From NCBI GenBank assembly GCA_047616325.1, contig JBLHGN010000168.1:1-7972 (forward strand): 7,972 nt of DNA, read 5' to 3'. The notes beneath the pieces are model-generated. The model was given only the letters and a program-made list of their open reading frames with translations, made no database searches and was not told the origin of the DNA. The stretch comes from JBLHGN01 sp047616325. GTDB taxonomy: Bacteria > Pseudomonadota > Gammaproteobacteria > Pseudomonadales > Cellvibrionaceae. Below, piece by piece: positions 1 to 6,990 of the stretch (position 1 is its first letter; each line of letters starts with the position of its first letter). A program made the translations under genes and the position numbers.

Positions 1-165
1 TCGGGATGTTTCAGATCTAAGATGGGGGCAGATATCTACTGTCGTATTCGTAGTTATTTGTCGACATGCGGGAAGCATAACGTGGGCGTAGGCAAGGCTT
101 TGGAACGTCTATTTGCTGGCGAATGGCATGATTTTATTCAGGAAAAGTTGAACGAACTAAGCTAA
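1..165 (+). CDS. IS66-like transposase, C-terminal fragment (5' end outside the window)
   Basis: An open frame runs from the first base to a TAA at 163-165 and gives 54 residues. It begins SGCFRSKMGADIYCRIRSYL and continues STCGKHNVGVGKALERLFAG. This resembles the end of DDE transposases of the IS66 (TnpC) type, where an FRS..GA...CRIRSYLST pattern follows the last catalytic residue. That is family recall; no search was run. Because the left edge cuts the gene, I cannot tell whether upstream there is an intact element or only a remnant. No clear terminal inverted repeat is visible after the stop codon. The gene converges on the WYL regulator gene, whose stop lies 85 bp away. If the assignment is right, an insertion sequence borders the CRISPR locus, as is common around defence loci. 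Another DDE transposase family is possible. Confidence 0.6.
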   Translation, partial: SGCFRSKMGADIYCRIRSYLSTCGKHNVGVGKALERLFAGEWHDFIQEKLNELS

Positions 166-250
166 TTCGCTGAATAGTTACGTCAATATTTTCAATTACT
201 AATAATAGGGTGTTGGGTCGTCTGCCAGGTTTTAAGTAGAGTGTATTGCT
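166..250. other. short AT-rich gap between convergent genes
   Basis: This 85-bp stretch separates the stop of the transposase fragment from the stop of the minus-strand regulator gene. I see no open frame of note, no GC-rich hairpin followed by a T-run that would make a terminator, and no recognisable insertion-sequence end. If the transposase belongs to an intact element, its right terminal repeat should lie here or be overlapped by the neighbouring gene. Confidence 0.5.
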
Positions 251-1105
251 TCAAAATATATACTTTTCAATATCTCGAAAATTAGCCAGAACAATTTGTT
301 GTGCCTCGGGTAATATTTCGAGTTTTCGTGGGTCGATGTTTATTGTGCGTAGCATATAATCCACAAGAGGGGCGCGAGTTTTAATCGCTAAAAAGCCATT
401 CTCCATGTTGTAGTCTTGGGCAATTATTTCTTGTTGTACGCTGCTTAGTCTAGTGTCTGGCTGTATCTTTAATATAACCTCAGTGTTCCATAACGCATCT
501 TCAGTGGCGGTAAATGTGCTCGGGCCTACAAAGTCTGGGATGCCACGAAACCGACTTAATACAAAATCACGATACTCCCGGTGCTTCTCACAATAAGCGC
601 GAACGTGCCAGCGCATGGGTGAACATACGAGTGTATGAGGCACGATAATGCGCTCTTCTTCTACGCCAGATTTCATCGACATGTATCTTAACTCTACACG
701 TTTTGACGTGCGCGCCGCTTGCACTATTGCTTGGAGAATTGGCGGGTGAATATGGCGAATTGGCGCGTGAAGTATTTCTGTGTGCGTAAAGCCTAAATCC
801 AGCGAATGGAAAGTATGGGTAATGTCTTTACTACGGCTTAAAATGTGTAAATACTCATCGGCGGTGCCGCTGGAGAGTTTAGGCGAAAACGTAGGGCTAG
901 GCGTGTAGCCCTTTAAATGCTTGTCATACACCAAATTTCCAGGCGCGATATCGCGCAAATAGTTATTAATATCTTTGCTGGATTGCTGGCGACCAATACC
1001 AAAGCTATTACACAGTATATTTGTGGTTAGGCGCCCCTCCCATTTGGCGACAATCTCAATTAATCGGTAGCGAGCTAAAAGATCCCAGCGTAAGGGCCAA
1101 TTCAT
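251..1105 (-). CDS. wHTH-WYL domain transcriptional regulator (BrxR/CapW-like)
   Basis: The 284-residue protein has the three-part layout of defence-associated WYL regulators. Residues 1-70 form a winged helix-turn-helix (GRQQSSKDINNYL near 38-50 looks like the recognition-helix region). A WYL domain follows at about 118-195, with a basic/aromatic strand RWHVRAYC at 165-172 and YRDFVLSRF at 178-186. A C-terminal WCX-like segment spans about 205-275. Members of this family bind palindromic operators as dimers, and the WYL domain is thought to sense a ligand, perhaps nucleic acid or a nucleotide. BrxR and CapW repress BREX and CBASS loci, and a WYL protein represses a type I-D CRISPR locus in Synechocystis. 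The start ATG at 1105 has an AAAGG ribosome site (1114-1118, read on minus) 8 nt upstream. The gene is divergent from cas1, so a role as cas-operon regulator and autoregulator is inferred from position, not shown. The length is typical and no defect is visible. Confidence 0.88.
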   Translation of the reverse strand: MNWPLRWDLLARYRLIEIVAKWEGRLTTNILCNSFGIGRQQSSKDINNYLRDIAPGNLVYDKHLKGYTPSPTFSPKLSSGTADEYLHILSRSKDITHTFHSLDLGFTHTEILHAPIRHIHPPILQAIVQAARTSKRVELRYMSMKSGVEEERIIVPHTLVCSPMRWHVRAYCEKHREYRDFVLSRFRGIPDFVGPSTFTATEDALWNTEVILKIQPDTRLSSVQQEIIAQDYNMENGFLAIKTRAPLVDYMLRTINIDPRKLEILPEAQQIVLANFRDIEKYIF

Positions 1106-1146
1106 TGTATGTACCTTTATAGATAATAGTAATGTGGGTGGTTAGG

Positions 1147-1179
1147 CGACGTGTACATATAGCCACTATAGACATGTCG
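1147..1179. promoter_or_regulatory. imperfect inverted repeat, candidate WYL operator
   Basis: The left arm CGACGTGTACATATAG (1147-1162) and right arm CTATAGACATGTCG (1166-1179) pair as an inverted repeat with a 3-nt spacer. Read on the same strand, the arms share CGAC, TGT and TATAG, with two mismatches and a 2-nt length difference. The repeat lies 42 bp upstream of the WYL gene start and 191 bp upstream of cas1. Dimeric WYL regulators bind such sites, so autoregulation is plausible, but binding is inferred only. Confidence 0.4.
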
Positions 1180-1288
1180 TGATTGAAGGCATAGCCTAGC
1201 ACGCACTTAATCGGGTTTGAATGATGAGTTGGCCGAATGATTGGGGATAAATATCGCGATTGTTTGGGTCGACGAATGTTTCGGGTAG

Positions 1289-1312
1289 TAAATAAGCAGT
1301 TAAATAAGCAGT
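1289..1312. repeat. perfect 12-bp tandem direct repeat upstream of cas1
   Basis: The unit TAAATAAGCAGT occurs twice head to tail (1289-1300 and 1301-1312), and a further T follows each copy. The repeat ends 58 bp before the cas1 start codon. Each unit contains a -10-like TAAATA, so the repeat could overlap or duplicate a promoter element. It could equally be a regulator site or a replication-slippage product. Confidence 0.75.
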
Positions 1313-1370
1313 TGAAACTCCAACGCAGTGGGTTAACAGCAAACGTAATTGAACTATAGGCGGGTTAGTA

Positions 1371-2363
1371 ATGAAGGACCTATCACCCAGTGATTTAAAA
1401 GCCATATTGCATTCCAAGCGCGCCAATCTCTTTTACTTGGAACATTGCCGTGTAATGCAAAAAGATGGCCGTGTGCTGTATTTAAAAGAAGCTAAAACAG
1501 ACAACCAATATTGGAATATTCCCATTGCCAATACCACTGTCATTCTGTTGGGTACTGGAACGTCTATCACCCAAGCCGCCGTACGTATGCTGGCGCAAGC
1601 AGGTGTTCTTATTGGCTTTTGCAGCGGGGGTGGTACGCCACTGTATATGGGGTGTGAAATAGAATGGATGACGCCTCAAAGCGAATATCGGCCCACACAA
1701 TATTTACAAGGCTGGTTAAGTTTTTGGTTTGAACCAGAAAAGCGTCTGGAAGCGGCAAAAGATTTTCAGCAAGCCCGCATTCAATTTTTAAAAGATGTGT
1801 GGTCAAAAGATCGCGAATTAATAGCAGAAGGCTTTAACTCAGAACAAAAAGACCTGCAACAAGCGCTGGAGAAATTCACGACCGATGTGGTAGACGCACA
1901 AAAATCGGCTGATCTCTTACTGCAAGAAGCCCGCCTCACCAAAATCCTTTATAAAATTGCCGCCAACGTCACCAAAAACAACGGCTTTTCTCGGAAACGC
2001 GAGAATACCGATAAAGCCAACTGTTTTTTAAATCATGGTAATTATTTGGCTTATGGCTTGGCCGCATCTACATTGTGGGTATTAGGCATTCCCCACGGTT
2101 TTGCAGTAATGCACGGCAAAACCCGACGTGGCGCCTTGGTGTTTGATATAGCAGATTTAATCAAAGACGCCATAGTGCTACCCACAGCTTTTATTTGCGC
2201 CAAAGAAAACGCCACCGAGCAAGAATTCCGCCAGCAATGTTTGCAAATGTTCGCCAAACACAAAGCGCTGGATTTTCTGTTTGAGCAAGTCAAGCTAGTT
2301 GCGCTTCAAGGTAATATAGAAGAGTCAAACCCGCAGGCGAATTATGGAGTGACCCTCACATGA
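1371..2363 (+). CDS. cas1: CRISPR-associated endonuclease/integrase Cas1, subtype I-F
   Basis: Cas1 is the metal-dependent integrase that inserts new spacers at the leader end of the CRISPR array. In I-F systems it works in a complex with Cas2-3. The 330 residues match the usual I-F Cas1 length. The N-terminal beta-rich domain (about 1-100) opens with LKAILHSKRANLFYLEHCRV, a hallmark of the I-F branch. The helical catalytic domain carries the expected metal ligands: E186 (in QEARL), H248 (in VMHGK) and D262 (in FDIADL), with D259 as the nearby conserved acidic residue. Their spacing agrees with E190/H254/D265/D268 of the Pseudomonas aeruginosa protein, so the enzyme looks active. The ATG at 1371 is chosen because homologues begin at the same point. 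Its ribosome site is weak (AGG at 1358-1360). The stop overlaps the cas2-3 start in ATGA (2360-2363), indicating translational coupling. Confidence 0.97.
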   Translation: MKDLSPSDLKAILHSKRANLFYLEHCRVMQKDGRVLYLKEAKTDNQYWNIPIANTTVILLGTGTSITQAAVRMLAQAGVLIGFCSGGGTPLYMGCEIEWMTPQSEYRPTQYLQGWLSFWFEPEKRLEAAKDFQQARIQFLKDVWSKDRELIAEGFNSEQKDLQQALEKFTTDVVDAQKSADLLLQEARLTKILYKIAANVTKNNGFSRKRENTDKANCFLNHGNYLAYGLAASTLWVLGIPHGFAVMHGKTRRGALVFDIADLIKDAIVLPTAFICAKENATEQEFRQQCLQMFAKHKALDFLFEQVKLVALQGNIEESNPQANYGVTLT

Positions 2364-5300
2364 TGGTCACCTTTGTAAGCCAATGCGAAAAAAATTCCCT
2401 CAAAAAAACACGTCGGGTGCTTGATGCCTTCGCCAACCGCATTGGCGATAACACCTGGCAAACGGTAATAACCGAAGACGGGCTAATAACCGTAAAAAAA
2501 ATGCTGCGCCAAACCGCGAGCAAAAGCACGGCGGTGAGTTGCCATTGGATAAGGTCACGTGCGCGCAGTCAGTTTTTATGGGTGGTGGGGAATAGGAGTA
2601 AGTTTAATGAAGAGGGTGTTGTTCCTGTAAATAGCACTGCAAAGAAAATTCAGTTAACTGAGAGTTCCTGGGAGTATTTGCCATTAATTCGCACTTTAGC
2701 AGCATTAGCTGCATTGCTACATGATTGGGGAAAAGCGACTAAGTTATTTCAAGAAAAACTACAACCAAACTATACCGGTGGAAAAGGCGACCCCATTCGG
2801 CACGAGTGGATTTCGTGCATACTACTAGATGCGTTTATCCGTAATTGCAAGCTCAAAAATGCGGATTGGCTAGACGAGTTGGCATCGGGAAATATCATTG
2901 AAAGTGAACTTAAAAACACAATTTTGACGAAGCCAGAAAAATTATTTGTAAATCACGATTCGACGGCACAGTTATTGATGTGGTTGATTGTGTCGCATCA
3001 TCGCTTGCCACTTCCAAAAGGTAGCCGTGATGCCCTGAACAGATATAAGGAGATAAATGCCTCATCGATAGAAAAGTGTTTGCATCAGTTAACGCAGGCA
3101 TGGGGTTACGAAAATCGTAAAGATGAGGCGGAATTCTCCCGGCGAGTAGCTGATTGTTTCGTGTTCTCCAACGGTTTAATGACCGAATCACAATCTTGGT
3201 TAAAGGACGTAAAACGTTGGGCATCCAAATTAGAGGCGTTAAAACCCCAGATTGAGATGGTGATGTGCAACAATGCAATCAGACTAATATTACATCATGC
3301 TCGTCTATGTTTAATGCTGGGCGATCACCACTATTCTTCTCAGCCACATAATATTAAGTGGAATTCTACTGTAAATATATTTGCCAATACTGATAGAACT
3401 ACCAATGCTTTAAAACAAAAACTCGACGAGCACTTGGTGGGCGTAAAAAAGCATGCCCTAGATATTGCGAACTTATTGCCTACGATCCAACGCCTAGAAA
3501 ACGAAGATACAACAGCGGTATTTGATAACACCGCACTGCGCAAACCAAGTACAGGCGATTACTCCTGGCAGCAGAAAGCGGTAAACCGCATTACCGATTA
3601 CAAAAAGTTGCTGCCCATTGACGGTGCTTTTGTTGTTAACATGGCCAGCACAGGCTGTGGCAAAACGTTTGCCAATGCCAAAATTATGCAGGCTTTGTCG
3701 GCTGAAGGTAATAGTCTACGTTATGTTTTGGCTTTGGGGTTGCGCACACTCACATTACAAACGGGGGACGAATACCGCGAGCGGGTAGGTTTGGGGGGGG
3801 ACGAGCTGGCAGTACTTATTGGCTCCAAAGCCGTAATCGAATTACATCACGCCTCTAAGAATAAAGTTCAGGCTAGTGAAAACAAGACCAGTAATGAAGA
3901 AGCGGGTTCGGAATCTTTGGAATTGTTGCTGGATAACGATATTGATTTTACCGGCTTATTACCGGAGGACAGCTTAAGCACCATATTGACAGACGAGCGC
4001 GCTCGTAAGTTTTTATACGCGCCGGTATTAGCCTGCACCATTGACCATATGATGGGTGCTACCGAAACTAAACGTGGTGGCCGTTACATTTTGCCCAGTT
4101 TACGCTTGTTATCGTCTGATTTAGTGATAGATGAGGTTGATGACTTTACGGGGGAAGACTTAGCCGCAATTGGTCGCTTGGTACATATGGCCGGTATGCT
4201 CGGACGCAAAGTGATGATTTCCTCGGCAACAATTCCCCCCGCATTAGCTGAAGGTTTTTTTAACGCTTATCGTCTAGGTTGGCAGCTATTTAGCTTCAGC
4301 CAAAAGGCATCGCCTGATGTGTGCAGTATTTGGGTTGATGAATTTAATAGTAGAGTTGTTAAGATCAGCAGTGATGAAAAAGGTCTTAATGATTACAAAA
4401 TAAACCATGCGGAATTTATTCATAAGCGCGTGAGTAAATTGGCCAGGCAACCGGCCAGACGCAAAGCCAGTATCATCGAATGTGCATTTAGTTCGTCTAG
4501 TCAGAAAAACGATACAACTACTAAGCAAGCGAAATATTTTGGTTATATTTGGCGAGCCATTATTACCAAGCATCAATTGCACAATACAGTTGATGCAATC
4601 AGCGAAAAGCAGGTTTCTTTTGGGGTGGTACGCGTTGCAAACATTCGTCCCTGTGTAGAGCTTACACAATATCTGTTACATATTAATTTGCCAGAAAATA
4701 CGGACATACGCGTTATGGCTTACCACAGTCAACAGGTATTGCTCATGCGCCACGAACAAGAGCAGCACTTAGACGAAGTTTTAAAACGAAAAGAATTAAA
4801 TGGGCAACAACCAAAAGCGTTCGCACACCCCATAATTCGCTCGCACTTAGATAAATCCAGCGCCAAAAATATTATTTTTATCTTGGTGGCAACCCCCGTA
4901 GAAGAAGTCGGGCGTGACCACGATTTTGATTGGGCTGTGGTAGAGCCGTCATCTTATCGATCTGTTATTCAATTGGCAGGGCGGGTGCGTCGCCATCGTG
5001 CAGGTGAGGTCGACCAGGTAAATGTAGGTTTGTTGCAATATAACTTGAAGGCGTTTGAGTCGGAAGATAAAAGTGGCGGTCGTTATTTTACCAGGCCTGG
5101 CTATGAAGGCGACATGAAAAAGCCGTTACCTGTTCATGATCTTAATAAAATTGTGTGTGCGGAAGACCTAGCTGTACGCCTGGACGCTTCACCACGTATA
5201 CAGTTTTCTACTCAATTGGATATTAAAAAATTGAACAATTGGTTTTCTGGGATTGAGCATAAATTGACAGAAACCTTACTTACTAATTACGACAACATTC

Positions 5301-5695
5301 TGGTAAGTAATTTTCAGGGCTACTTACAGCACGCATGGTGGTTAACAGGCTTGCCTCAAGCGTTTCAATCTTTTCGACGATCGATGCCTGCGGTGCAGCT
5401 ATTTTATGTATGGGATGACAAAAAGCAGCACTGCTATTGGGCAGAAAAAGATGAAGATGGAAAACCTGTTAACCGAGAAGAGCAGCGAAATATTAAAGCG
5501 AATGATCTCAGTGCAGAGAAAAAATCACGCTTGTGGCTAGAACGGGATTATCTAGCGTTGTTGGAGAAGTGGGCTGCGAGTAGTGGTTTTTCCCAGCGAA
5601 TAATGAGCTTGCGCTACGGTGAGCTGAGTTTAACTATCTATAAAGAAAGTCATACTTTTGAGTACAGTCCTCAGTTGGGCATGTACAAAATTTAA
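2360..5695 (+). CDS. cas3f: Cas2-Cas3 fusion, type I-F helicase-nuclease (Cas3f)
   Basis: This 1111-residue protein joins the adaptation subunit Cas2 to the target-degrading helicase-nuclease Cas3, the fusion that defines type I-F. Residues 1 to about 95 form the Cas2 ferredoxin-like domain (CHWIRSRARSQFLWVVGNRS at 61-80). The HD nuclease domain follows, with HD at 121-122, H148, the HH pair 213-214 and GDHH at 321-324. The SF2 helicase core has Walker A STGCGKT (430-436), motif II DEVD (591-594), SSAT (621-624), motif V around ATPVEEVGRD (844-853) and motif VI QLAGRVRRHR (871-880). A C-terminal domain ends the protein. All motifs are intact, so it should unwind and degrade DNA recruited by the Csy complex and also dock Cas1. 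The first of two tandem ATGs (2360, 2363) is used because it overlaps the cas1 stop; GGAG lies at 2346-2349. The reading frame crosses a G8 and several A7-A8 tracts unbroken. Confidence 0.97.
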   Translation: MMVTFVSQCEKNSLKKTRRVLDAFANRIGDNTWQTVITEDGLITVKKMLRQTASKSTAVSCHWIRSRARSQFLWVVGNRSKFNEEGVVPVNSTAKKIQLTESSWEYLPLIRTLAALAALLHDWGKATKLFQEKLQPNYTGGKGDPIRHEWISCILLDAFIRNCKLKNADWLDELASGNIIESELKNTILTKPEKLFVNHDSTAQLLMWLIVSHHRLPLPKGSRDALNRYKEINASSIEKCLHQLTQAWGYENRKDEAEFSRRVADCFVFSNGLMTESQSWLKDVKRWASKLEALKPQIEMVMCNNAIRLILHHARLCLMLGDHHYSSQPHNIKWNSTVNIFANTDRTTNALKQKLDEHLVGVKKHALDIANLLPTIQRLENEDTTAVFDNTALRKPSTGDYSWQQKAVNRITDYKKLLPIDGAFVVNMASTGCGKTFANAKIMQALSAEGNSLRYVLALGLRTLTLQTGDEYRERVGLGGDELAVLIGSKAVIELHHASKNKVQASENKTSNEEAGSESLELLLDNDIDFTGLLPEDSLSTILTDERARKFLYAPVLACTIDHMMGATETKRGGRYILPSLRLLSSDLVIDEVDDFTGEDLAAIGRLVHMAGMLGRKVMISSATIPPALAEGFFNAYRLGWQLFSFSQKASPDVCSIWVDEFNSRVVKISSDEKGLNDYKINHAEFIHKRVSKLARQPARRKASIIECAFSSSSQKNDTTTKQAKYFGYIWRAIITKHQLHNTVDAISEKQVSFGVVRVANIRPCVELTQYLLHINLPENTDIRVMAYHSQQVLLMRHEQEQHLDEVLKRKELNGQQPKAFAHPIIRSHLDKSSAKNIIFILVATPVEEVGRDHDFDWAVVEPSSYRSVIQLAGRVRRHRAGEVDQVNVGLLQYNLKAFESEDKSGGRYFTRPGYEGDMKKPLPVHDLNKIVCAEDLAVRLDASPRIQFSTQLDIKKLNNWFSGIEHKLTETLLTNYDNILVSNFQGYLQHAWWLTGLPQAFQSFRRSMPAVQLFYVWDDKKQHCYWAEKDEDGKPVNREEQRNIKANDLSAEKKSRLWLERDYLALLEKWAASSGFSQRIMSLRYGELSLTIYKESHTFEYSPQLGMYKI

Positions 5696-5696
5696 T

Positions 5697-5703
5697 GGGG
5701 GAG
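5697..5703 (+). promoter_or_regulatory. ribosome binding site deciding the csy1 start
   Basis: GGGGGAG lies 6 nt before the ATG at 5710. An earlier in-frame ATG at 5695 overlaps the cas2-3 stop (TAATG) but has only AT-rich sequence and no ribosome site in front. The site therefore favours 5710 as the csy1 start. Confidence 0.65.
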
Positions 5704-5709
5704 AAAAAT

Positions 5710-6990
5710 ATGGATGAACCGATGATCAAAGAGTTTTTTGACCAGCGTAAAGAAGCTTGGTTAAAAAAGAGCTTAAAGGCTGGCGCCTCTTTGGAGGATA
5801 TAGCCGCTACAGAAAAATCCTGCGAAAGTTCCTTTGCGTTAGCTGAGTGGTTGCCAAATGCGGCTAGTCGTGCAGGGCAAATTTCAATCGCCACACACCC
5901 TTGTACATTTAGCCATTCGAGTGCGCGAAAAAACAAGAATGGTACCGTGACATCCACTATTGCAGATTGCCCCAAACAAAATGACGGCTATTTACGCACA
6001 GGAAATGTTGCAGTGGAACCCGATGCATTGGGTAATGCTGCAGCGCTAGATGTGTATAAATTTTTGAATGTAAAGCTGCAAGATGGCTTGACGTTGTTGC
6101 AGCATATTTCCGCCGATACGGAGCAGGCAAAGCAATTGCTAAGTATTCCAACAGCAACTTATACGGAGCTTAAGGCAGGCTTTATGGCCATGGTAGAGCC
6201 TTCCTCTGGATATGTGGTGACTAGCTCAAAGATTAAGCAGGTTTATTTCCCCGTTGAGGATGAATATCACCAACTTTCGGTATTGACAAATTCTGGTTTA
6301 GTTTTCGAACTGCGTCAGCGGTTGGATAATATGCGCTTTGGCGATGAAATAAAAGCAAAGCGCAACCTTAAAAAAACAAATCAATATAGTGATTGCGGTT
6401 ATAGCGAAATTTACGACATTACCACAATTGGTTACGGCGGCACTAAACCGCAAAACATCAGTGTTCTAAATAATCAAAATGGGGGCAAGGCACATTTGCT
6501 TTCATCTGTTCCTCCAGCGCTAAGTATGCGTAACGTACACTTTCCCCTTAGTGATTTCTTCGATGAGTCTTTAAATCTTTGGGGTTTTAAAGAGCTATTT
6601 AGAGAATTACATGACGTCATGAAAATTGACTTAGGCGGTAATATCTCTCGCCAAAATCTTTTGACGGCACGTGATAACAGAATTAAAGAACTTGTGTTAA
6701 AAATGATGGATGTCGTTTACGTATTGCGTGAAGCCTCTATCGAACAGTATCGTGAACCATCTAGGCTACCAGCGCCACAGGTCATTTGGCTTTGTGCCAA
6801 TAAGGCTGACGAGCGCGAAAAAAGTGATATTTGGCTGGATGACATAATTCACAGTTGTACGCGTTGGTTAAATAATGGCTACAGTAAAGTGCTTGGCGAA
6901 AAACGGATTTTGTTGGGCAATGAAGAATTCGCCGTAATTAAAAGTCTGATTGAGCAATGTGTAGCAAAAAACAAGGAGTTCCTACGATGA
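5710..6990 (+). CDS. csy1: Csy1 (Cas8f1), large subunit of the type I-F surveillance complex
   Basis: Csy1 forms the tail of the Csy complex with Csy2. It holds the 5' handle of the crRNA and recognises the PAM on target DNA. From the ATG at 5710 it has 426 residues, close to the family norm. The N-terminal part contains FALAEWLPNAASRAGQ and a THPCTFSHSSARK segment typical of Csy1. The middle contains GNAAALDVYKFLNVKLQDG and the highly conserved TIGYGGTKPQNISVLN. Counting from this start, N109, K246 and N249 appear to correspond to the asparagines and wedge lysine reported to contact the PAM in Pseudomonas aeruginosa Csy1 (N111, K247, N250). That match is from memory and spacing, not alignment. 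A start at 5695 would add five residues. The stop overlaps csy2 in ATGA (6987-6990). No domain is missing. Confidence 0.94.
   Translation: MDEPMIKEFFDQRKEAWLKKSLKAGASLEDIAATEKSCESSFALAEWLPNAASRAGQISIATHPCTFSHSSARKNKNGTVTSTIADCPKQNDGYLRTGNVAVEPDALGNAAALDVYKFLNVKLQDGLTLLQHISADTEQAKQLLSIPTATYTELKAGFMAMVEPSSGYVVTSSKIKQVYFPVEDEYHQLSVLTNSGLVFELRQRLDNMRFGDEIKAKRNLKKTNQYSDCGYSEIYDITTIGYGGTKPQNISVLNNQNGGKAHLLSSVPPALSMRNVHFPLSDFFDESLNLWGFKELFRELHDVMKIDLGGNISRQNLLTARDNRIKELVLKMMDVVYVLREASIEQYREPSRLPAPQVIWLCANKADEREKSDIWLDDIIHSCTRWLNNGYSKVLGEKRILLGNEEFAVIKSLIEQCVAKNKEFLR
6973..6978 (+). promoter_or_regulatory. ribosome binding site deciding the csy2 start
   Basis: AAGGAG lies 8 nt before the ATG at 6987. 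This selects that codon over the in-frame ATG at 6957, which lies deep inside csy1, has no good ribosome site and would add ten residues not expected for the family. Confidence 0.85.

Larger units (their letters stand above)
1106..1370. promoter_or_regulatory. divergent intergenic control region between the WYL regulator and cas1
   Basis: This 265-bp non-coding region lies between two divergently transcribed genes, so it must hold the regulator's promoter and very likely that of the cas operon. It contains an imperfect inverted repeat (1147-1179), a short hairpin-like AGGC-ATA-GCCT (1187-1197), two GAATGAT copies (1219-1225 and 1235-1241), an ATCGCGAT palindrome (1253-1260) and a perfect 12-bp tandem repeat (1289-1312). 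A weak sigma70-like pair for cas1 is TTGGGT (1264-1269) with TAGTAA (1286-1291), spacing 16. Another is TTAACA (1333-1338) with TATAGG (1355-1360), spacing 16, but that one would leave almost no 5' leader. Neither is strong, so promoter positions are undecided. No CRISPR repeat with the I-F CTGCC...GGCAG stem is present. Confidence 0.65.

Noticed and set aside
166..250. Rho-independent terminator or IS right end between the transposase fragment and the WYL gene
   Set aside because: No GC-rich stem with a T-run is seen, and only TTAC-like tetranucleotides occur, too little to call an insertion-sequence end.
1333..1360. TTAACA-16-TATAGG as the main cas promoter
   Set aside because: Transcription would begin within a few bases of the cas1 ATG, leaving no room for a ribosome site. 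Both boxes are weak.
1106..1370. A degenerate CRISPR repeat or CreR-like antitoxin RNA in the control region
   Set aside because: No CTGCC...GGCAG stem is present. Ungapped comparison of the 1289-1312 area with a typical I-F repeat gives only scattered matches. The resemblance is limited to the GCAGTT(A/G)AA edge.
1196..1426. A 76-codon minus-strand open frame overlapping the cas1 start
   Set aside because: It has no recognisable product, no convincing ribosome site, and overlaps the cas1 N-terminus and the control region. It is most likely a chance frame.
6957..6986. Earlier csy2 start at 6957
   Set aside because: It has no good ribosome site and adds ten residues ahead of the conserved N-terminus. 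AAGGAG at 6973-6978 fits the ATG at 6987.
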